A stretch of DNA of 64,000 nucleotides from Bacillota bacterium (GTDB taxonomy: Bacteria; Bacillota; Clostridia; Christensenellales; CAG-138): the NCBI GenBank assembly GCA_023409435.1, contig JAEYHP010000087.1, positions 1 to 64,000 of the forward strand, read 5' to 3'. The translations under genes and the position numbers were made by a program. Numbering within the stretch: position 1 is the first letter of the stretch; every line of letters starts with the position of its first letter. Below the pieces are notes generated by a model, which was given only the letters and a program-made list of their open reading frames with translations, did no database searches and was not told the origin of the DNA. This document shows, piece by piece, positions 7,686 through 15,775 of this stretch.

Positions 7686-7715
7686 ATGACAGAAGCGGCG
7701 CTCCTGTGTTATAAT
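7686..7715 (+). promoter_or_regulatory. Promoter for the DUF1385-prmC unit
   Basis: ATGACA (7686-7691), an 18-bp spacer and TATAAT (7710-7715) lie about 50 nt before the DUF1385 start. The -10 box is perfect and the -35 box weaker. Confidence 0.6.
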
Positions 7716-7763
7716 AAAAAGATAAGCCGCCGTGCAATGCGGTTGCGCTACAGGAGAATAAGG

Positions 7764-8873
7764 ATGAAAAATAAAAAAGAAGAAGCGAATGTCTGCACCA
7801 TCGGCGGGCAGGCGGTAATGGAAGGGGTCATGATGAAGGCCCCCACCGGTATCGCGCTTGCGGTGCGCCGGGCGGACAATAGCATCGCTACCGAATATAC
7901 CGCGCAGGAAAACAAGGCGAAAAAGGGCACTTTCTTGGGCTGGCCGATCGTGCGCGGCGTGGTCACGTTTATTGACTCGCTGACCACCGGCATGCGCACA
8001 ATCACCCGCTCCGCGGAGCTGTATGGGGAAGAGGTCACAGAGGAGCCCTCCAAGTTTGAAAAATGGCTTTCCAAGGTGACAGGAAGGCCGGTGGACAAAA
8101 TCATAGTGGATATCGCGGTGGTGCTGGCTATCCTGTTGGCGGTCGGCCTGTTCTTCATGCTGCCTACGTTTTTGAGCGGCCTGATTTTGCGCGGGTATGT
8201 GGGCGCGACGATCTGGAAGAGCCTAACGGAAGGGTTTGTGCGCCTCGCCATATTCTTAGGATATTTGTTTTTAATCAGCAGGATGAAGGAGACCAAGCGC
8301 CTGTTCATGTACCACGGCGCGGAGCACAAGACAATCGCCTGCTATGAGCACGGCGCGGAATTAACGCCGGAGAACGCCCAAAAGTATTCCCGCCTGCACC
8401 CTCGCTGCGGCACGAACTACTTGTTCCTTGTCATGGCAATCAGCATATTGTTCTTTGCCGCGGTGGGCTTTAACGCGAACTTCTGGCTCAGGCTGTTTTC
8501 CCGCATCCTGTTGCTGCCTGTTGTGGCGGGTCTTTCCTATGAGGTATTGCGCTTTGGCGGGAGATCAGAAAGCGTCTTAGCCCGCATCGTACGCGCGCCG
8601 GGCATGGCGCTCCAGCATATCACCACCGTAGAGCCGGACGAAGGCATGCTGGAAGTGGCGATCACCGCGTTCAAAATCGCGCTGGACCCCGCTTCGTATT
8701 TTGCGAAGAAACAGGCTGAGGAAGAAGCCGCGAAGAAAGCCGCAGAAGCCGAAGCCAATTCTGAAGAAGAAAACGCGGAACCAGCCGCAGAGCAGGCGGA
8801 AAATTCCGGGGATAATGGACCTACAGACTCCGACTCTGTTGATCGTACGCTGGGGGAAGCCGAAGCGGTATGA
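7764..8873 (+). CDS. DUF1385 family membrane protein (YqhQ-like)
   Basis: This is a polytopic membrane protein of unknown biochemical role. I start at 7764, where CAGGAGAATAAGG precedes the ATG. Family signatures are GGQAVMEGVMM (14-24), FMYHGAEHKT (181-190) and LHPRCGTNY. The conserved His, Glu and Cys residues in them look like a metal or active site. Hydrophobic segments lie at about 113-142, 158-172, 220-236 and 245-260. The C-terminal 60 residues are a charged Ala/Glu/Lys tail. It overlaps prmC by 4 nt, and linkage to rpmE, prmC and prfA is common in Clostridia, hinting at a housekeeping task. Confidence 0.88.
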   Translation: MKNKKEEANVCTIGGQAVMEGVMMKAPTGIALAVRRADNSIATEYTAQENKAKKGTFLGWPIVRGVVTFIDSLTTGMRTITRSAELYGEEVTEEPSKFEKWLSKVTGRPVDKIIVDIAVVLAILLAVGLFFMLPTFLSGLILRGYVGATIWKSLTEGFVRLAIFLGYLFLISRMKETKRLFMYHGAEHKTIACYEHGAELTPENAQKYSRLHPRCGTNYLFLVMAISILFFAAVGFNANFWLRLFSRILLLPVVAGLSYEVLRFGGRSESVLARIVRAPGMALQHITTVEPDEGMLEVAITAFKIALDPASYFAKKQAEEEAAKKAAEAEANSEEENAEPAAEQAENSGDNGPTDSDSVDRTLGEAEAV

Positions 8874-9694
8874 ACTCCGTCGCATGGTCGCTCCAGCGCG
8901 CGCAGCAGGAGCTGCTGTTGGTTGCGGGGGAGGAAAGCGCGCAGCAGGCCAGGCTGCTTGTGGCCCATATCTTAGGATGTGCGCCGGGCGAGCTGCTAAT
9001 AAAAAGGGAACATCCGCTTTCCGAGGAACAGTCGGTTCAATTGGACGCTTTGCTTGAGCGCCGCAAAAACGGCGAACCGCTGCAATACCTGCTGGGTGAG
9101 TGGGGCTTTATGGGGCTGACGTTTCAAGTTGCGCCCGGTGTCCTCATCCCGCGTCAGGATACGGAAACGCTTTGCGAGCATGCGCTCAAACTCATAAAAG
9201 CGCGCGGGTACAAAACGGCGCTGGATTTGTGCTGCGGTACGGGCTGCATCGGAATCTCCATGGCGAAGCTGGGCGGGCTTATGTCTACCTGCTCGGATCT
9301 TTCAACCGACTGTGTGGCGCTTGCCCGACAGAACGCGGAAAAGAACGGCGTATCCGTCGAGACGCTTACGGGTAGTTTTTTTGCGCCCGTATCCGGCCGA
9401 TTTGATATGATATTCTCTAATCCGCCGTATCTGACGGCGGAAGATATGCGCTCGCTGCAACGGGAAGTTTCTTTTGAGCCGGAACTCGCGCTTTATGGCG
9501 GGGAGGACGGCCTTGTGGCCTACCGGGAGATTGCGTTGGGGTATGAAGCCCACCTAAACGAAGGCGGCGTGTTGCTGCTGGAGGTGGGCGCAGGGCAGGC
9601 GCAGGATGTTTGTGCGCTGTTCCCCGGGCGGCATACGGAATGCATATACGATTATAACGGCGTTGCGCGCGTGGTTCAGGTGGATGCGCGTTAG
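8870..9694 (+). CDS. prmC: Peptide chain release factor N5-glutamine methyltransferase
   Basis: PrmC methylates the glutamine of the GGQ motif in release factors, which speeds peptide release. The 274 residues have an N-terminal helical factor-binding region (about 1-85) and a Rossmann-type methyltransferase domain. That domain carries the SAM loop DLCCGTGCIG and the catalytic NPPY motif starting near residue 184. The start overlaps the preceding gene by 4 nt. Its substrate, PrfA, is encoded two genes downstream, with only the CapA-like gene between. Confidence 0.95.
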   Translation: MNSVAWSLQRAQQELLLVAGEESAQQARLLVAHILGCAPGELLIKREHPLSEEQSVQLDALLERRKNGEPLQYLLGEWGFMGLTFQVAPGVLIPRQDTETLCEHALKLIKARGYKTALDLCCGTGCIGISMAKLGGLMSTCSDLSTDCVALARQNAEKNGVSVETLTGSFFAPVSGRFDMIFSNPPYLTAEDMRSLQREVSFEPELALYGGEDGLVAYREIALGYEAHLNEGGVLLLEVGAGQAQDVCALFPGRHTECIYDYNGVARVVQVDAR

Positions 9695-9715
9695 CGCCGT
9701 TTCCTAGGAGGAAAG

Positions 9716-11032
9716 ATGCGCAAGGGGGAGAAGCTGCGCTTTTTTCAAGCGGTGCGCTTACTTGTGTGCGCGCTTTTTGTCATCCTGTTGTGCGGCTGCG
9801 CACAGCCTGTGTTTATGCCTGAACCGGGTGTGCTGGAAATCCCCGAGGCAAGACCGACGCCGGTTCCCACCCAAAAGCCTTCGCCTGCGCCTACATTGGA
9901 ACCCACCCCAACGCCGGAGCCGCTTCCGGTGTACGCCACAATCGGCTCGGTGGGGGATATCATGATGATGCAGAGCCAGGTAAGCGGCGCCTGGAGCGAT
10001 ATGCTGCAGGGTTACGATTTCACGCCAAGCTTTCATGCCATGCAGGCCTGGTTTTCACAGGCGGATCTGCTGTGCGGGAACCTTGAGACCCCGCTTGCAG
10101 GAGCGGATGCCGGGTATACCGGCCCCGCGCCTGCTACGCCCACGCCAATGCCGGACGGAATGCCCGCGGAACGGGAACTCCAGACGTTCAACGCGCCGGA
10201 CGCGTTGGCAATATCTTTGAAAAACGCGGGGTTTGACGTCATCACCACCGCCAACAATCACTGCCTGGACCGGGGCAGCGCAGGGTTATTCCGTACGGCG
10301 CAGGTATTGCGGGAAGCGGGGCTTGTCCAGCTTGGGGCCTATCTTTCGGAAGAGGACAGGGCGACGCCGCGCGTGATAGATATCAACGGCATCCGCGTGG
10401 GGCTGCTCGCATGGACGTTCAGCGTCAACGGGTATGAAGGCATGTTCAGCTCCGACGAACGGAATTATGCCGTGGGCAGGCTTGACAAGACGAAAATGGC
10501 GGAGGATATCCGCCTTGCGCAGGAAGCGGGCGCGGAATTTTTGATCGCGTTCCCGCATTGGGATATCGAATATATGGAAACCCCGGCAAGCTCCACAAAG
10601 AAGCTCGCCAAATGGATGCTGGAGCAAGGCGTGGACGCCGTGTTGGGCGCGCATCCGCATGTCGTCCAACCGGCCGAGTATGTGACGGTGCAGAGAAACG
10701 GCGCGGATTACACCGGCCTTGTGGTATACTCCATGGGGAATTTCATCTCCAACATGTCCCCCGCGCCCAAGACGTACGGCATGTACGTGGAGCTGACTTT
10801 AGTAAAAACGCCGGACGGCGCGGTTTCTCTCAACAGCGCTGGAATACTGCCCCTCCTATGTACGAAACATAGAGTGGAGGGACGTACGCTGCACGAGGTA
10901 TTGCCAGCGCTTGCGGATACTTCCGCGGTCACGCCATACGGGGAGCTTTCCGCGCAGGAGTACGCGGAGCTAGCTAACGCGCGCGCCCATGTGCAGCGGG
11001 TCGCGGGAAACGCCGTACCCATGTTGGGATAG
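9716..11032 (+). CDS. CapA-family lipoprotein (poly-gamma-glutamate synthesis-type phosphoesterase fold)
   Basis: This is an exported protein anchored by lipid: basic N-terminus, hydrophobic segment and lipobox LLCGC (Cys 28). A roughly 45-residue Pro/Thr/Glu spacer follows. The CapA domain starts near residue 75 and shows GSVGDIMMM, NNHCLDRG and GAHPHVVQ, the metal-binding pattern of this calcineurin-like family. CapA proteins act in poly-gamma-glutamate capsule assembly, but no capB or capC gene is nearby. A different cell-surface role is therefore just as likely. AGGAGG precedes the start. It sits between prmC and prfA, an insertion relative to the usual order. Confidence 0.88.
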   Translation: MRKGEKLRFFQAVRLLVCALFVILLCGCAQPVFMPEPGVLEIPEARPTPVPTQKPSPAPTLEPTPTPEPLPVYATIGSVGDIMMMQSQVSGAWSDMLQGYDFTPSFHAMQAWFSQADLLCGNLETPLAGADAGYTGPAPATPTPMPDGMPAERELQTFNAPDALAISLKNAGFDVITTANNHCLDRGSAGLFRTAQVLREAGLVQLGAYLSEEDRATPRVIDINGIRVGLLAWTFSVNGYEGMFSSDERNYAVGRLDKTKMAEDIRLAQEAGAEFLIAFPHWDIEYMETPASSTKKLAKWMLEQGVDAVLGAHPHVVQPAEYVTVQRNGADYTGLVVYSMGNFISNMSPAPKTYGMYVELTLVKTPDGAVSLNSAGILPLLCTKHRVEGRTLHEVLPALADTSAVTPYGELSAQEYAELANARAHVQRVAGNAVPMLG

Positions 11033-11040
11033 CCGCTTAC

Positions 11041-11106
11041 GTCATTCTGAGCGAAGCAAAAATTTGAATGAGCAGCGGCAAGATCTTTCGCTTCGCTCAG
11101 GATGAT
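11041..11106. repeat. Dispersed inverted repeat of the CATTCTGAGCGAAG type
   Basis: The left arm GTCATTCTGAGCGAAGC (11041-11057) pairs imperfectly with GCTTCGCTCAGGATGAT (11090-11106) around a 32-nt centre. Repeats with this core occur between genes in many unrelated bacterial genomes. It lies between capA and prfA. Confidence 0.65.
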
Positions 11107-11179
11107 TACGTATACAATAGATTTGGAAGAACGATAACAACGCGTCCCGATTGGATGCGAAACGAAAAAGGGGAGCCCG

Positions 11180-12259
11180 ATGAAGAACAAGCTCGAGCTG
11201 ATCAAACAGAAGTATGAAAGACTGAGCCATGCCCTTGCGGAGCCGGATGCCATGGCCGACCAGGCCGCTTGGCGCGTAATGGTCAAGGAGCATTCGGATT
11301 TAAGCGGCATCGTGCAGGAGTATGACGCTTACCTTGCCGTAGAGCAGGCGCGCGCGGACTGCCGCGCCATGCTGGATGAGCATCTGGACGCGGAAATGAA
11401 GGAAATGGTGCACGCCGAGCTTGGCGAGCTCGTTGAGCGCGAAGAAAAGCTGCTGGAAAACCTGAAAGTTCTGTTGCTGCCCAAGGACCCGAACGACGAC
11501 AAGGACGTCATCATCGAAGTTCGCGCGGGCACCGGCGGCGACGAGGCCGCGTTATTCGGCGCGGACCTTTTGCGTATGTACCTGCGCTATGCCGAGCGCA
11601 ACGGCTACAAGGTGGACTATTTGACCAACAACGTCACCGATATGGGCGGCGTCAAGGAAGTGGCCATCTCTTTGGGAGGCAAACACGGCGCGTACAGCCG
11701 CCTCAAGTTCGAAAGCGGCGTGCACCGCGTGCAGCGTGTGCCCGAAACCGAATCCCAGGGCCGCATCCATACCTCCGCCGCCACCGTCGCCGTATTGCCG
11801 GAAGCGGAGGACGTGGAAGTGGATATCAAGGACAGCGACCTCAGGATCGACACCTACCGTTCCTCGGGCGCGGGTGGCCAGCATGTCAACAAGACGGACA
11901 GCGCCCTCCGCATCACGCACCTGCCCACAGGGCTTGTCGTGGCCTGCCAGGACGAGCGCTCGCAGCTGAAAAACAAGGAGCAGGCCATGCGCCTGTTGAA
12001 GAGCCGTCTGCTTGAGATGTACCAGTCCCAGCAGGATGAGGCGCAGGCAAGCGCGCGCAAAAGCATGGTCGGCTCCGGTGACCGCAGCGAGCGCATCCGC
12101 ACCTACAATTTCCCGCAGGGCCGCGTGACGGATCACCGCATCGGCCTCACGCTTTACAAGCTGGAGCAATTTCTGGACGGCGACATGGATGAAATGTTCG
12201 ACGCGCTGATTTTGGCCGAACGCGCCGCCAAACTGGGCAGCGCGCAAGGCGTGGAGTAA
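11180..12259 (+). CDS. prfA: Peptide chain release factor 1
   Basis: RF1 reads UAA and UAG and triggers hydrolysis of the peptidyl-tRNA. The 359-residue length is typical. The catalytic GGQ lies at about 232-234 in SSGAGGQHVNKTDSALR, and its glutamine is the PrmC target. The N-terminal coiled domain and the C-terminal helix (RTYNFPQGRVTDHRIG) are intact, and no programmed frameshift is seen. The start has AAAAGGGGAG upstream. Confidence 0.97.
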   Translation: MKNKLELIKQKYERLSHALAEPDAMADQAAWRVMVKEHSDLSGIVQEYDAYLAVEQARADCRAMLDEHLDAEMKEMVHAELGELVEREEKLLENLKVLLLPKDPNDDKDVIIEVRAGTGGDEAALFGADLLRMYLRYAERNGYKVDYLTNNVTDMGGVKEVAISLGGKHGAYSRLKFESGVHRVQRVPETESQGRIHTSAATVAVLPEAEDVEVDIKDSDLRIDTYRSSGAGGQHVNKTDSALRITHLPTGLVVACQDERSQLKNKEQAMRLLKSRLLEMYQSQQDEAQASARKSMVGSGDRSERIRTYNFPQGRVTDHRIGLTLYKLEQFLDGDMDEMFDALILAERAAKLGSAQGVE

Positions 12260-12275
12260 ATGGGTGCTATTACGA

Positions 12276-12323
12276 ATGGGGCTCCGCCCCATACCCCGAT
12301 AAAGGGCCGTAACAGCCCTTTAT
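12276..12323. repeat. Two-hairpin intergenic element G
   Basis: Two perfect stems lie between prfA and tsaC: ATGGGGC/GCCCCAT around TCC (12276-12292) and ATAAAGGGC/GCCCTTTAT (12299-12323). The first resembles the GGGGC-GGA-GCCCC module of element F at 24338. Confidence 0.65.
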
Positions 12324-12343
12324 AATCCCACTCTGGAGGTACC

Positions 12344-13387
12344 ATGCAAACAACGCTCATCGACGCCCGGGGCAATCCGGAAGCAGGCACGCAGCTTGGC
12401 GGGCAGCTTTTGCGTTCCGGCGAGCTTGTGGCGTTTCCAACCGAAACGGTATATGGCCTTGGCGCAAACGGCTTGGATGAGATGGCCGTACAGAAGATAT
12501 TCGAGGCGAAGGGCCGCCCTGCGGATAACCCGCTTATTTTGCATATTTCCCGCAAGAACGACGTCAGGAAGCTGTGGGATACCGTGCCTGAAATCGCCCG
12601 TCAGCTGATGGATGCCTTCTGGCCGGGACCTCTTACTCTGGTGCATACAAAAGCGGACATTGTGCCGGAACTTGTAACGGCGGGCCTTGATACGGTTGCT
12701 GTGCGCATGCCGGAGAATAAGACGGCGCGCGCGCTGATTCATGCGGCGGGTGTGCCGGTTGCCGCCCCCAGCGCCAACCTTTCAGGGAAGCCCAGCCCCA
12801 CGACTGCCCAGCATGTGCTTGAAGATATGCGGGGGACTATCCCGCTCATACTCGACGGCGGAAGCTGCGAATATGGCCTGGAGTCCACAGTCCTAAAAAT
12901 CGGTTCCCCGTGCGTCATATTGCGGCCGGGCGCCGTGACAAAGGGCATGCTCGAAGCCGTGATTGGCCCGGTGAAGCTGCATAAAAGCCTGCTGCAGCCG
13001 CTCGGGCAGGGCGAGGATGCGCCTTCCCCCGGCATGAAGTATAAGCATTATGCGCCGGAGGCGGAGGTCGTCGTCGTCACCGGGAAGCCGGAGCGGATTG
13101 CACGCCGCATTGCGGAGCTTTATGAAAGCTATACATTTTCGGGGAAAAGCTGTGTTATTTTGGCGACAGAGCAAACCCGGCACTTTTATCACGGAAAAGA
13201 GTATGTTATAATAGGCGACAGAGAGCGCCCAAAATCGCTTTGCGAAAGCTTGTTTTCCGTATTGCGCGAACAAGGCAGAAAGGCCGACGTGCTCCTTTGC
13301 GAGGAAATCCCCGCGGAAGAAGCAGGTCTTGCGTTCATGAACCGTCTGCTGCGAGCAGCCGGATTCCATACCGTACAGGCGGAATAA
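12344..13387 (+). CDS. tsaC: L-threonylcarbamoyladenylate synthase (Sua5/YwlC)
   Basis: This enzyme makes threonylcarbamoyl-AMP from threonine, bicarbonate and ATP, the first step of the t6A37 modification of ANN-decoding tRNAs. Residues about 15-205 are the YrdC domain (FPTETVYGLGANG, KGRPADNPLILHI, SANLSGKPSPT). Residues about 235-345 are the extra Sua5 domain, so this is the long two-domain form (347 residues). CTGGAGG precedes the start. Neighbour order prfA-ywlC-ywlE-rpiB matches Bacillus. Confidence 0.95.
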   Translation: MQTTLIDARGNPEAGTQLGGQLLRSGELVAFPTETVYGLGANGLDEMAVQKIFEAKGRPADNPLILHISRKNDVRKLWDTVPEIARQLMDAFWPGPLTLVHTKADIVPELVTAGLDTVAVRMPENKTARALIHAAGVPVAAPSANLSGKPSPTTAQHVLEDMRGTIPLILDGGSCEYGLESTVLKIGSPCVILRPGAVTKGMLEAVIGPVKLHKSLLQPLGQGEDAPSPGMKYKHYAPEAEVVVVTGKPERIARRIAELYESYTFSGKSCVILATEQTRHFYHGKEYVIIGDRERPKSLCESLFSVLREQGRKADVLLCEEIPAEEAGLAFMNRLLRAAGFHTVQAE

Positions 13388-13451
13388 CCAATTTTTTTGG
13401 GACGCGCATACGCGCACAATTGCGGCAGCCCCGCATGAACAGGAGGATATT

Positions 13452-13937
13452 TTGAAAACCGTGCTATTCGTCTGCACTGGCAACAGTTGCCGAAGTCCCA
13501 TGGCCGAAGCCATCATGGGAGAGCTGGTAGACGACCACCCACGATTGTCGGGCTCGCTTGAAGCGGTGTCCGCGGGAACCATGGCGTGCGAGGGCGCCGA
13601 AATGACCCCGTACGCGCAAATGGCGCTGGAGCAGATGGGTATACGCCCGGGCCGCCACCGCGCGCAGCAATTAACGCCGGAGCTTGCGGAAAAAGCGGAC
13701 CTCATCCTGACGATGGAAGCGCAGCATATCGACGAAGTGGAAGCCCTGTGCCCCGAAGCGCGGGACAAGGCGCACACGCTCAAGGGCTATGCCGCGGGTG
13801 TTGACGGTTTTCCGGGCGACGAAGAATACGATATACAGGATCCGTTCCGCGAGCCGCTGGATGTTTACATCGAAACGGCGGAAGAGATCCGCGAGGCCAT
13901 GGAGCGCGTGCTCCGGCGGCTTGAAAAAGAAGCTTAA
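13452..13937 (+). CDS. ywlE: Low-molecular-weight protein phosphatase, YwlE-like
   Basis: This is a small cytoplasmic phosphatase using a cysteine nucleophile. The P-loop CTGNSCRSP starts at Cys8, and the general-acid loop DPF is near residues 133-135. The family splits into tyrosine phosphatases, usually with Ile or a bulky residue before the second Cys, and the arginine phosphatase YwlE with Thr. Here that position is Ser, closer to YwlE, and the location after tsaC also matches ywlE. The start is TTG at 13452 with AGGAGG at good spacing. Confidence 0.85.
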   Translation: MKTVLFVCTGNSCRSPMAEAIMGELVDDHPRLSGSLEAVSAGTMACEGAEMTPYAQMALEQMGIRPGRHRAQQLTPELAEKADLILTMEAQHIDEVEALCPEARDKAHTLKGYAAGVDGFPGDEEYDIQDPFREPLDVYIETAEEIREAMERVLRRLEKEA

Positions 13938-13995
13938 GTTGGCAAAACAGAATAAGGACATAATGTTCTTATTAAGAAATAGCAGGGAGACAAAC

Positions 13996-14442
13996 ATGAA
14001 AATTGGGTTTGGCAGCGATCATGGCGGATTTTTGCTCAAGGCAAAGCTGATCGCGCTGGCAAAGGAACTGGGTCACGAAACTGTCGATTTTGGAACGAAC
14101 ACGCCGGACAGCGTGGATTATCCCGATTTCTCATCTGCGGTCGCAACGGCCGTATCAAAAGGGGAACTGGACCGCGGCGTGGTGCTCTGCAACACCGGCA
14201 TCGGCGCAAGCATCACCGCCAACAAAGCACAAGGCGTGCGCTGCGCGCTTTGCTCGGAACCCCTTTCAGCCCGGCTCACCCGTGAACACAACGACGCAAA
14301 CATGCTCGCGCTCGGTGCGTGCATGATCGGCGATTCCATGGCGGAGGAGATATTCCGCGTTTGGCTCACCACGCCGTTCTCTGGCGGCGAGCGCCATTGC
14401 AGGAGAGTTCAGAAAATAACAGATTTTGAGGCCCGTCAGTAA
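13996..14442 (+). CDS. rpiB: Ribose-5-phosphate isomerase B
   Basis: RpiB interconverts ribose-5-phosphate and ribulose-5-phosphate in the pentose phosphate pathway. I start at the ATG at 13996, preceded by AGGGAG; a longer frame reaching back over ywlE is not credible. The 148-residue product has the N-terminal GSDHGGF phosphate-binding motif. The catalytic Cys65 region is CNTGIGASITANK, and EHNDANMLALG follows. It lies 58 nt after ywlE and probably shares its transcript. Confidence 0.95.
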   Translation: MKIGFGSDHGGFLLKAKLIALAKELGHETVDFGTNTPDSVDYPDFSSAVATAVSKGELDRGVVLCNTGIGASITANKAQGVRCALCSEPLSARLTREHNDANMLALGACMIGDSMAEEIFRVWLTTPFSGGERHCRRVQKITDFEARQ

Positions 14443-14464
14443 CCGCTGGCGGAGCCTTTTTCTT
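14428..14464 (+). terminator. Terminator overlapping the end of rpiB
   Basis: An AGGC-CCGTCAG stem with one bulge and a G-U pair closes TAACCG and is followed by TTTTTCTT. The stop codon of rpiB lies in the loop. It may set upp apart as a separate unit or give partial read-through. Confidence 0.6.
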
Positions 14465-14496
14465 ATGCTGCAATTCTAAATTTTAGGAGGAACGTT

Positions 14497-15126
14497 ATGG
14501 GTAAACTGGTCATCATCGATCATCCGCTGGTACAGCACAAGATTTCTTTGCTTCGGGACAAGCACACGGGCACCAAGGAGTTCCGCGAGCTGGTGCAGGA
14601 ACTTGCCACGCTGATGGCCTATGAGGTCACGCGCGATTTGGAGCTTTGCGATACGGTGGTGGAAACGCCGGTGGCGCTTGCGCACACCAAGATACTTGCG
14701 GGCAAGAAGTTGGGCATCGTGCCGATCCTTCGCGCAGGGCTGGGCATGGTGGACGGCATGATGAGCCTTATCCCCGCGGCCAAGGTAGGTCATATCGGGC
14801 TGTACCGCGATCCCGCGACGCTTGCGCCGGTGGACTATTACTGCAAGCTCCCGCCGGATGTGGGCGAGCGGGACATCATCATCGTGGACCCGATGCTCGC
14901 TACCGGCGGCTCGGCGGTGGAGGCTGTGCGCATCGTCAAAAAGGCGGGCTGCAAGAGCGTGCGCCTGGTGCATCTGATCGCGGCGCCCGAGGGCATCGCA
15001 GCCGTGCAGAAAGCGTATGAGGATGTTGACATCTACGTCGCCGCGGTGGACAGCCATTTGAACGATCACGGCTACATCGTGCCCGGCTTAGGCGACGCGG
15101 GAGACCGGCTGTTCGGCACGAAATAG
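14497..15126 (+). CDS. upp: Uracil phosphoribosyltransferase
   Basis: This enzyme salvages uracil with PRPP to give UMP. The 209-residue length is standard. The PRPP-binding loop DPMLATGGSAVEA begins near residue 130, and the uracil-binding C-terminal PGLGDAGDR is present. The ribosome binding site is TTTTAGGAGG. It ends the rightward housekeeping run, and its strong terminator lies at 15182. Confidence 0.97.
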   Translation: MGKLVIIDHPLVQHKISLLRDKHTGTKEFRELVQELATLMAYEVTRDLELCDTVVETPVALAHTKILAGKKLGIVPILRAGLGMVDGMMSLIPAAKVGHIGLYRDPATLAPVDYYCKLPPDVGERDIIIVDPMLATGGSAVEAVRIVKKAGCKSVRLVHLIAAPEGIAAVQKAYEDVDIYVAAVDSHLNDHGYIVPGLGDAGDRLFGTK

Positions 15127-15381
15127 AGGGTTGCTTCCGTTTGCGGAATAAAACCACTTCGGTCGGTTTCGGAGATCTAGGAAGCGGTTGTGGAGCTTAC
15201 CACAATCGCTTTTTTTGTGGTTAAGGCCCAGGTCTTTACCTAAAGGAGTTCCCGGTGCCTCTTGTTCGGGGTCTCGAGAAAGAAGTAATTCCTCCGCCTC
15301 CGTTTGGATGGATTGCAGGTCACCGATAACGTCGGTAATCTTATGAAACAACTTAAAATAAAGCTCTTTGTATTCTTCCAT
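15088..15381 (-). CDS. Small hypothetical protein divergent from an XRE regulator
   Basis: The first 45 residues (MEEYKELYFKLFHKITDVI, then a Gln/Glu-rich helix) look like small helical proteins found beside XRE genes in Clostridia. I cannot name a function. GGGAGG precedes the ATG, and the promoter overlaps the shared operator. The reading frame continues through the upp terminator and ends 39 nt inside upp on the opposite strand. That C-terminal half is therefore probably an extension gained after loss of the original stop codon. Confidence 0.55.
   Translation of the reverse strand: MEEYKELYFKLFHKITDVIGDLQSIQTEAEELLLSRDPEQEAPGTPLGKDLGLNHKKSDCGKLHNRFLDLRNRPKWFYSANGSNPLFRAEQPVSRVA
15182..15216 (+). 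terminator. Terminator after upp
   Basis: A 12-bp stem (AAGCGGTTGTGG with CCACAATCGCTT, one G-U pair) closes AGCTTA and runs into six Ts. It is the strongest-looking terminator in this part of the window. Confidence 0.9.
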
Positions 15382-15400
15382 TTTTCACACCTCCCTCCGC

Positions 15401-15429
15401 ATTATGCCAGAATTTCTGCCAAATTTCAA
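15401..15429 (-). promoter_or_regulatory. Leftward promoter of the small hypothetical gene
   Basis: On the minus strand TTGAAA (15424-15429), a 17-bp spacer and CATAAT (15401-15406) form a good sigma-A promoter. The spacer is filled almost exactly by the left operator arm (15404-15421). Confidence 0.65.
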
Positions 15430-15447
15430 TGGCAGAAATTCTGGCAT
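15404..15447. promoter_or_regulatory. Double palindromic operator between divergent XRE-module genes
   Basis: Two perfect 18-bp arms (15404-15421 and 15430-15447) are inverted around an 8-nt centre, AATTTCAA. Each arm is itself nearly palindromic (CAGAATTTCTG), so the site offers two dyad half-sites. It overlaps both divergent promoters, as expected for autorepression by the XRE protein. Confidence 0.8.
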
Positions 15448-15448
15448 A

Positions 15449-15454
15449 TATAAT
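15449..15454 (+). promoter_or_regulatory. -10 box of the XRE gene
   Basis: TATAAT follows directly after the right operator arm, 17 nt before the start codon. The matching -35 (TTCAAT, 15425-15430, 18-bp spacer) is weak and lies within the operator. Confidence 0.5.
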
Positions 15455-15471
15455 CGGCTTGAGGTGATCAG

Positions 15472-15699
15472 ATGTTTCGTGACAGAATACGGAACCTAAG
15501 GGAAGATAAGGATTGGACGCAGCAGCATATGGCCGACTTGCTGTATATAAACAGAAGAACATATTCCGCTTATGAGAATGGCGTAAACGCCATGTCTCCT
15601 GAAATTTTAGCTCGATTGGCCCAAATCCATCATACTAGTGTCGACTATCTTTTAGGGCTTACAGATATGAAAAAGCCTTATCCGAGAAGGCCAGAATAA
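15472..15699 (+). CDS. Small XRE-family (Cro/CI-type) transcriptional regulator
   Basis: This is a 75-residue protein that is essentially one helix-turn-helix domain (residues about 3-65). It includes WTQQHMADLLYINRRTYSAYENG, with the recognition helix around 30-40, and ends VDYLLGLTD, typical of SinR/Xre-like repressors. GAGGTGATCAG precedes the ATG. The palindromic operator lies between it and the divergent small gene. The pair probably forms a self-contained module, possibly a remnant of a mobile element inserted after upp. Confidence 0.88.
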   Translation: MFRDRIRNLREDKDWTQQHMADLLYINRRTYSAYENGVNAMSPEILARLAQIHHTSVDYLLGLTDMKKPYPRRPE

Positions 15700-15775
15700 G
15701 GCCGTTCGTTGCAATCTATATCAATGCACAAGAGCGAGAGCCGTGTACCGGTAGTTGAGGAGAAGCCGCTCCCAA

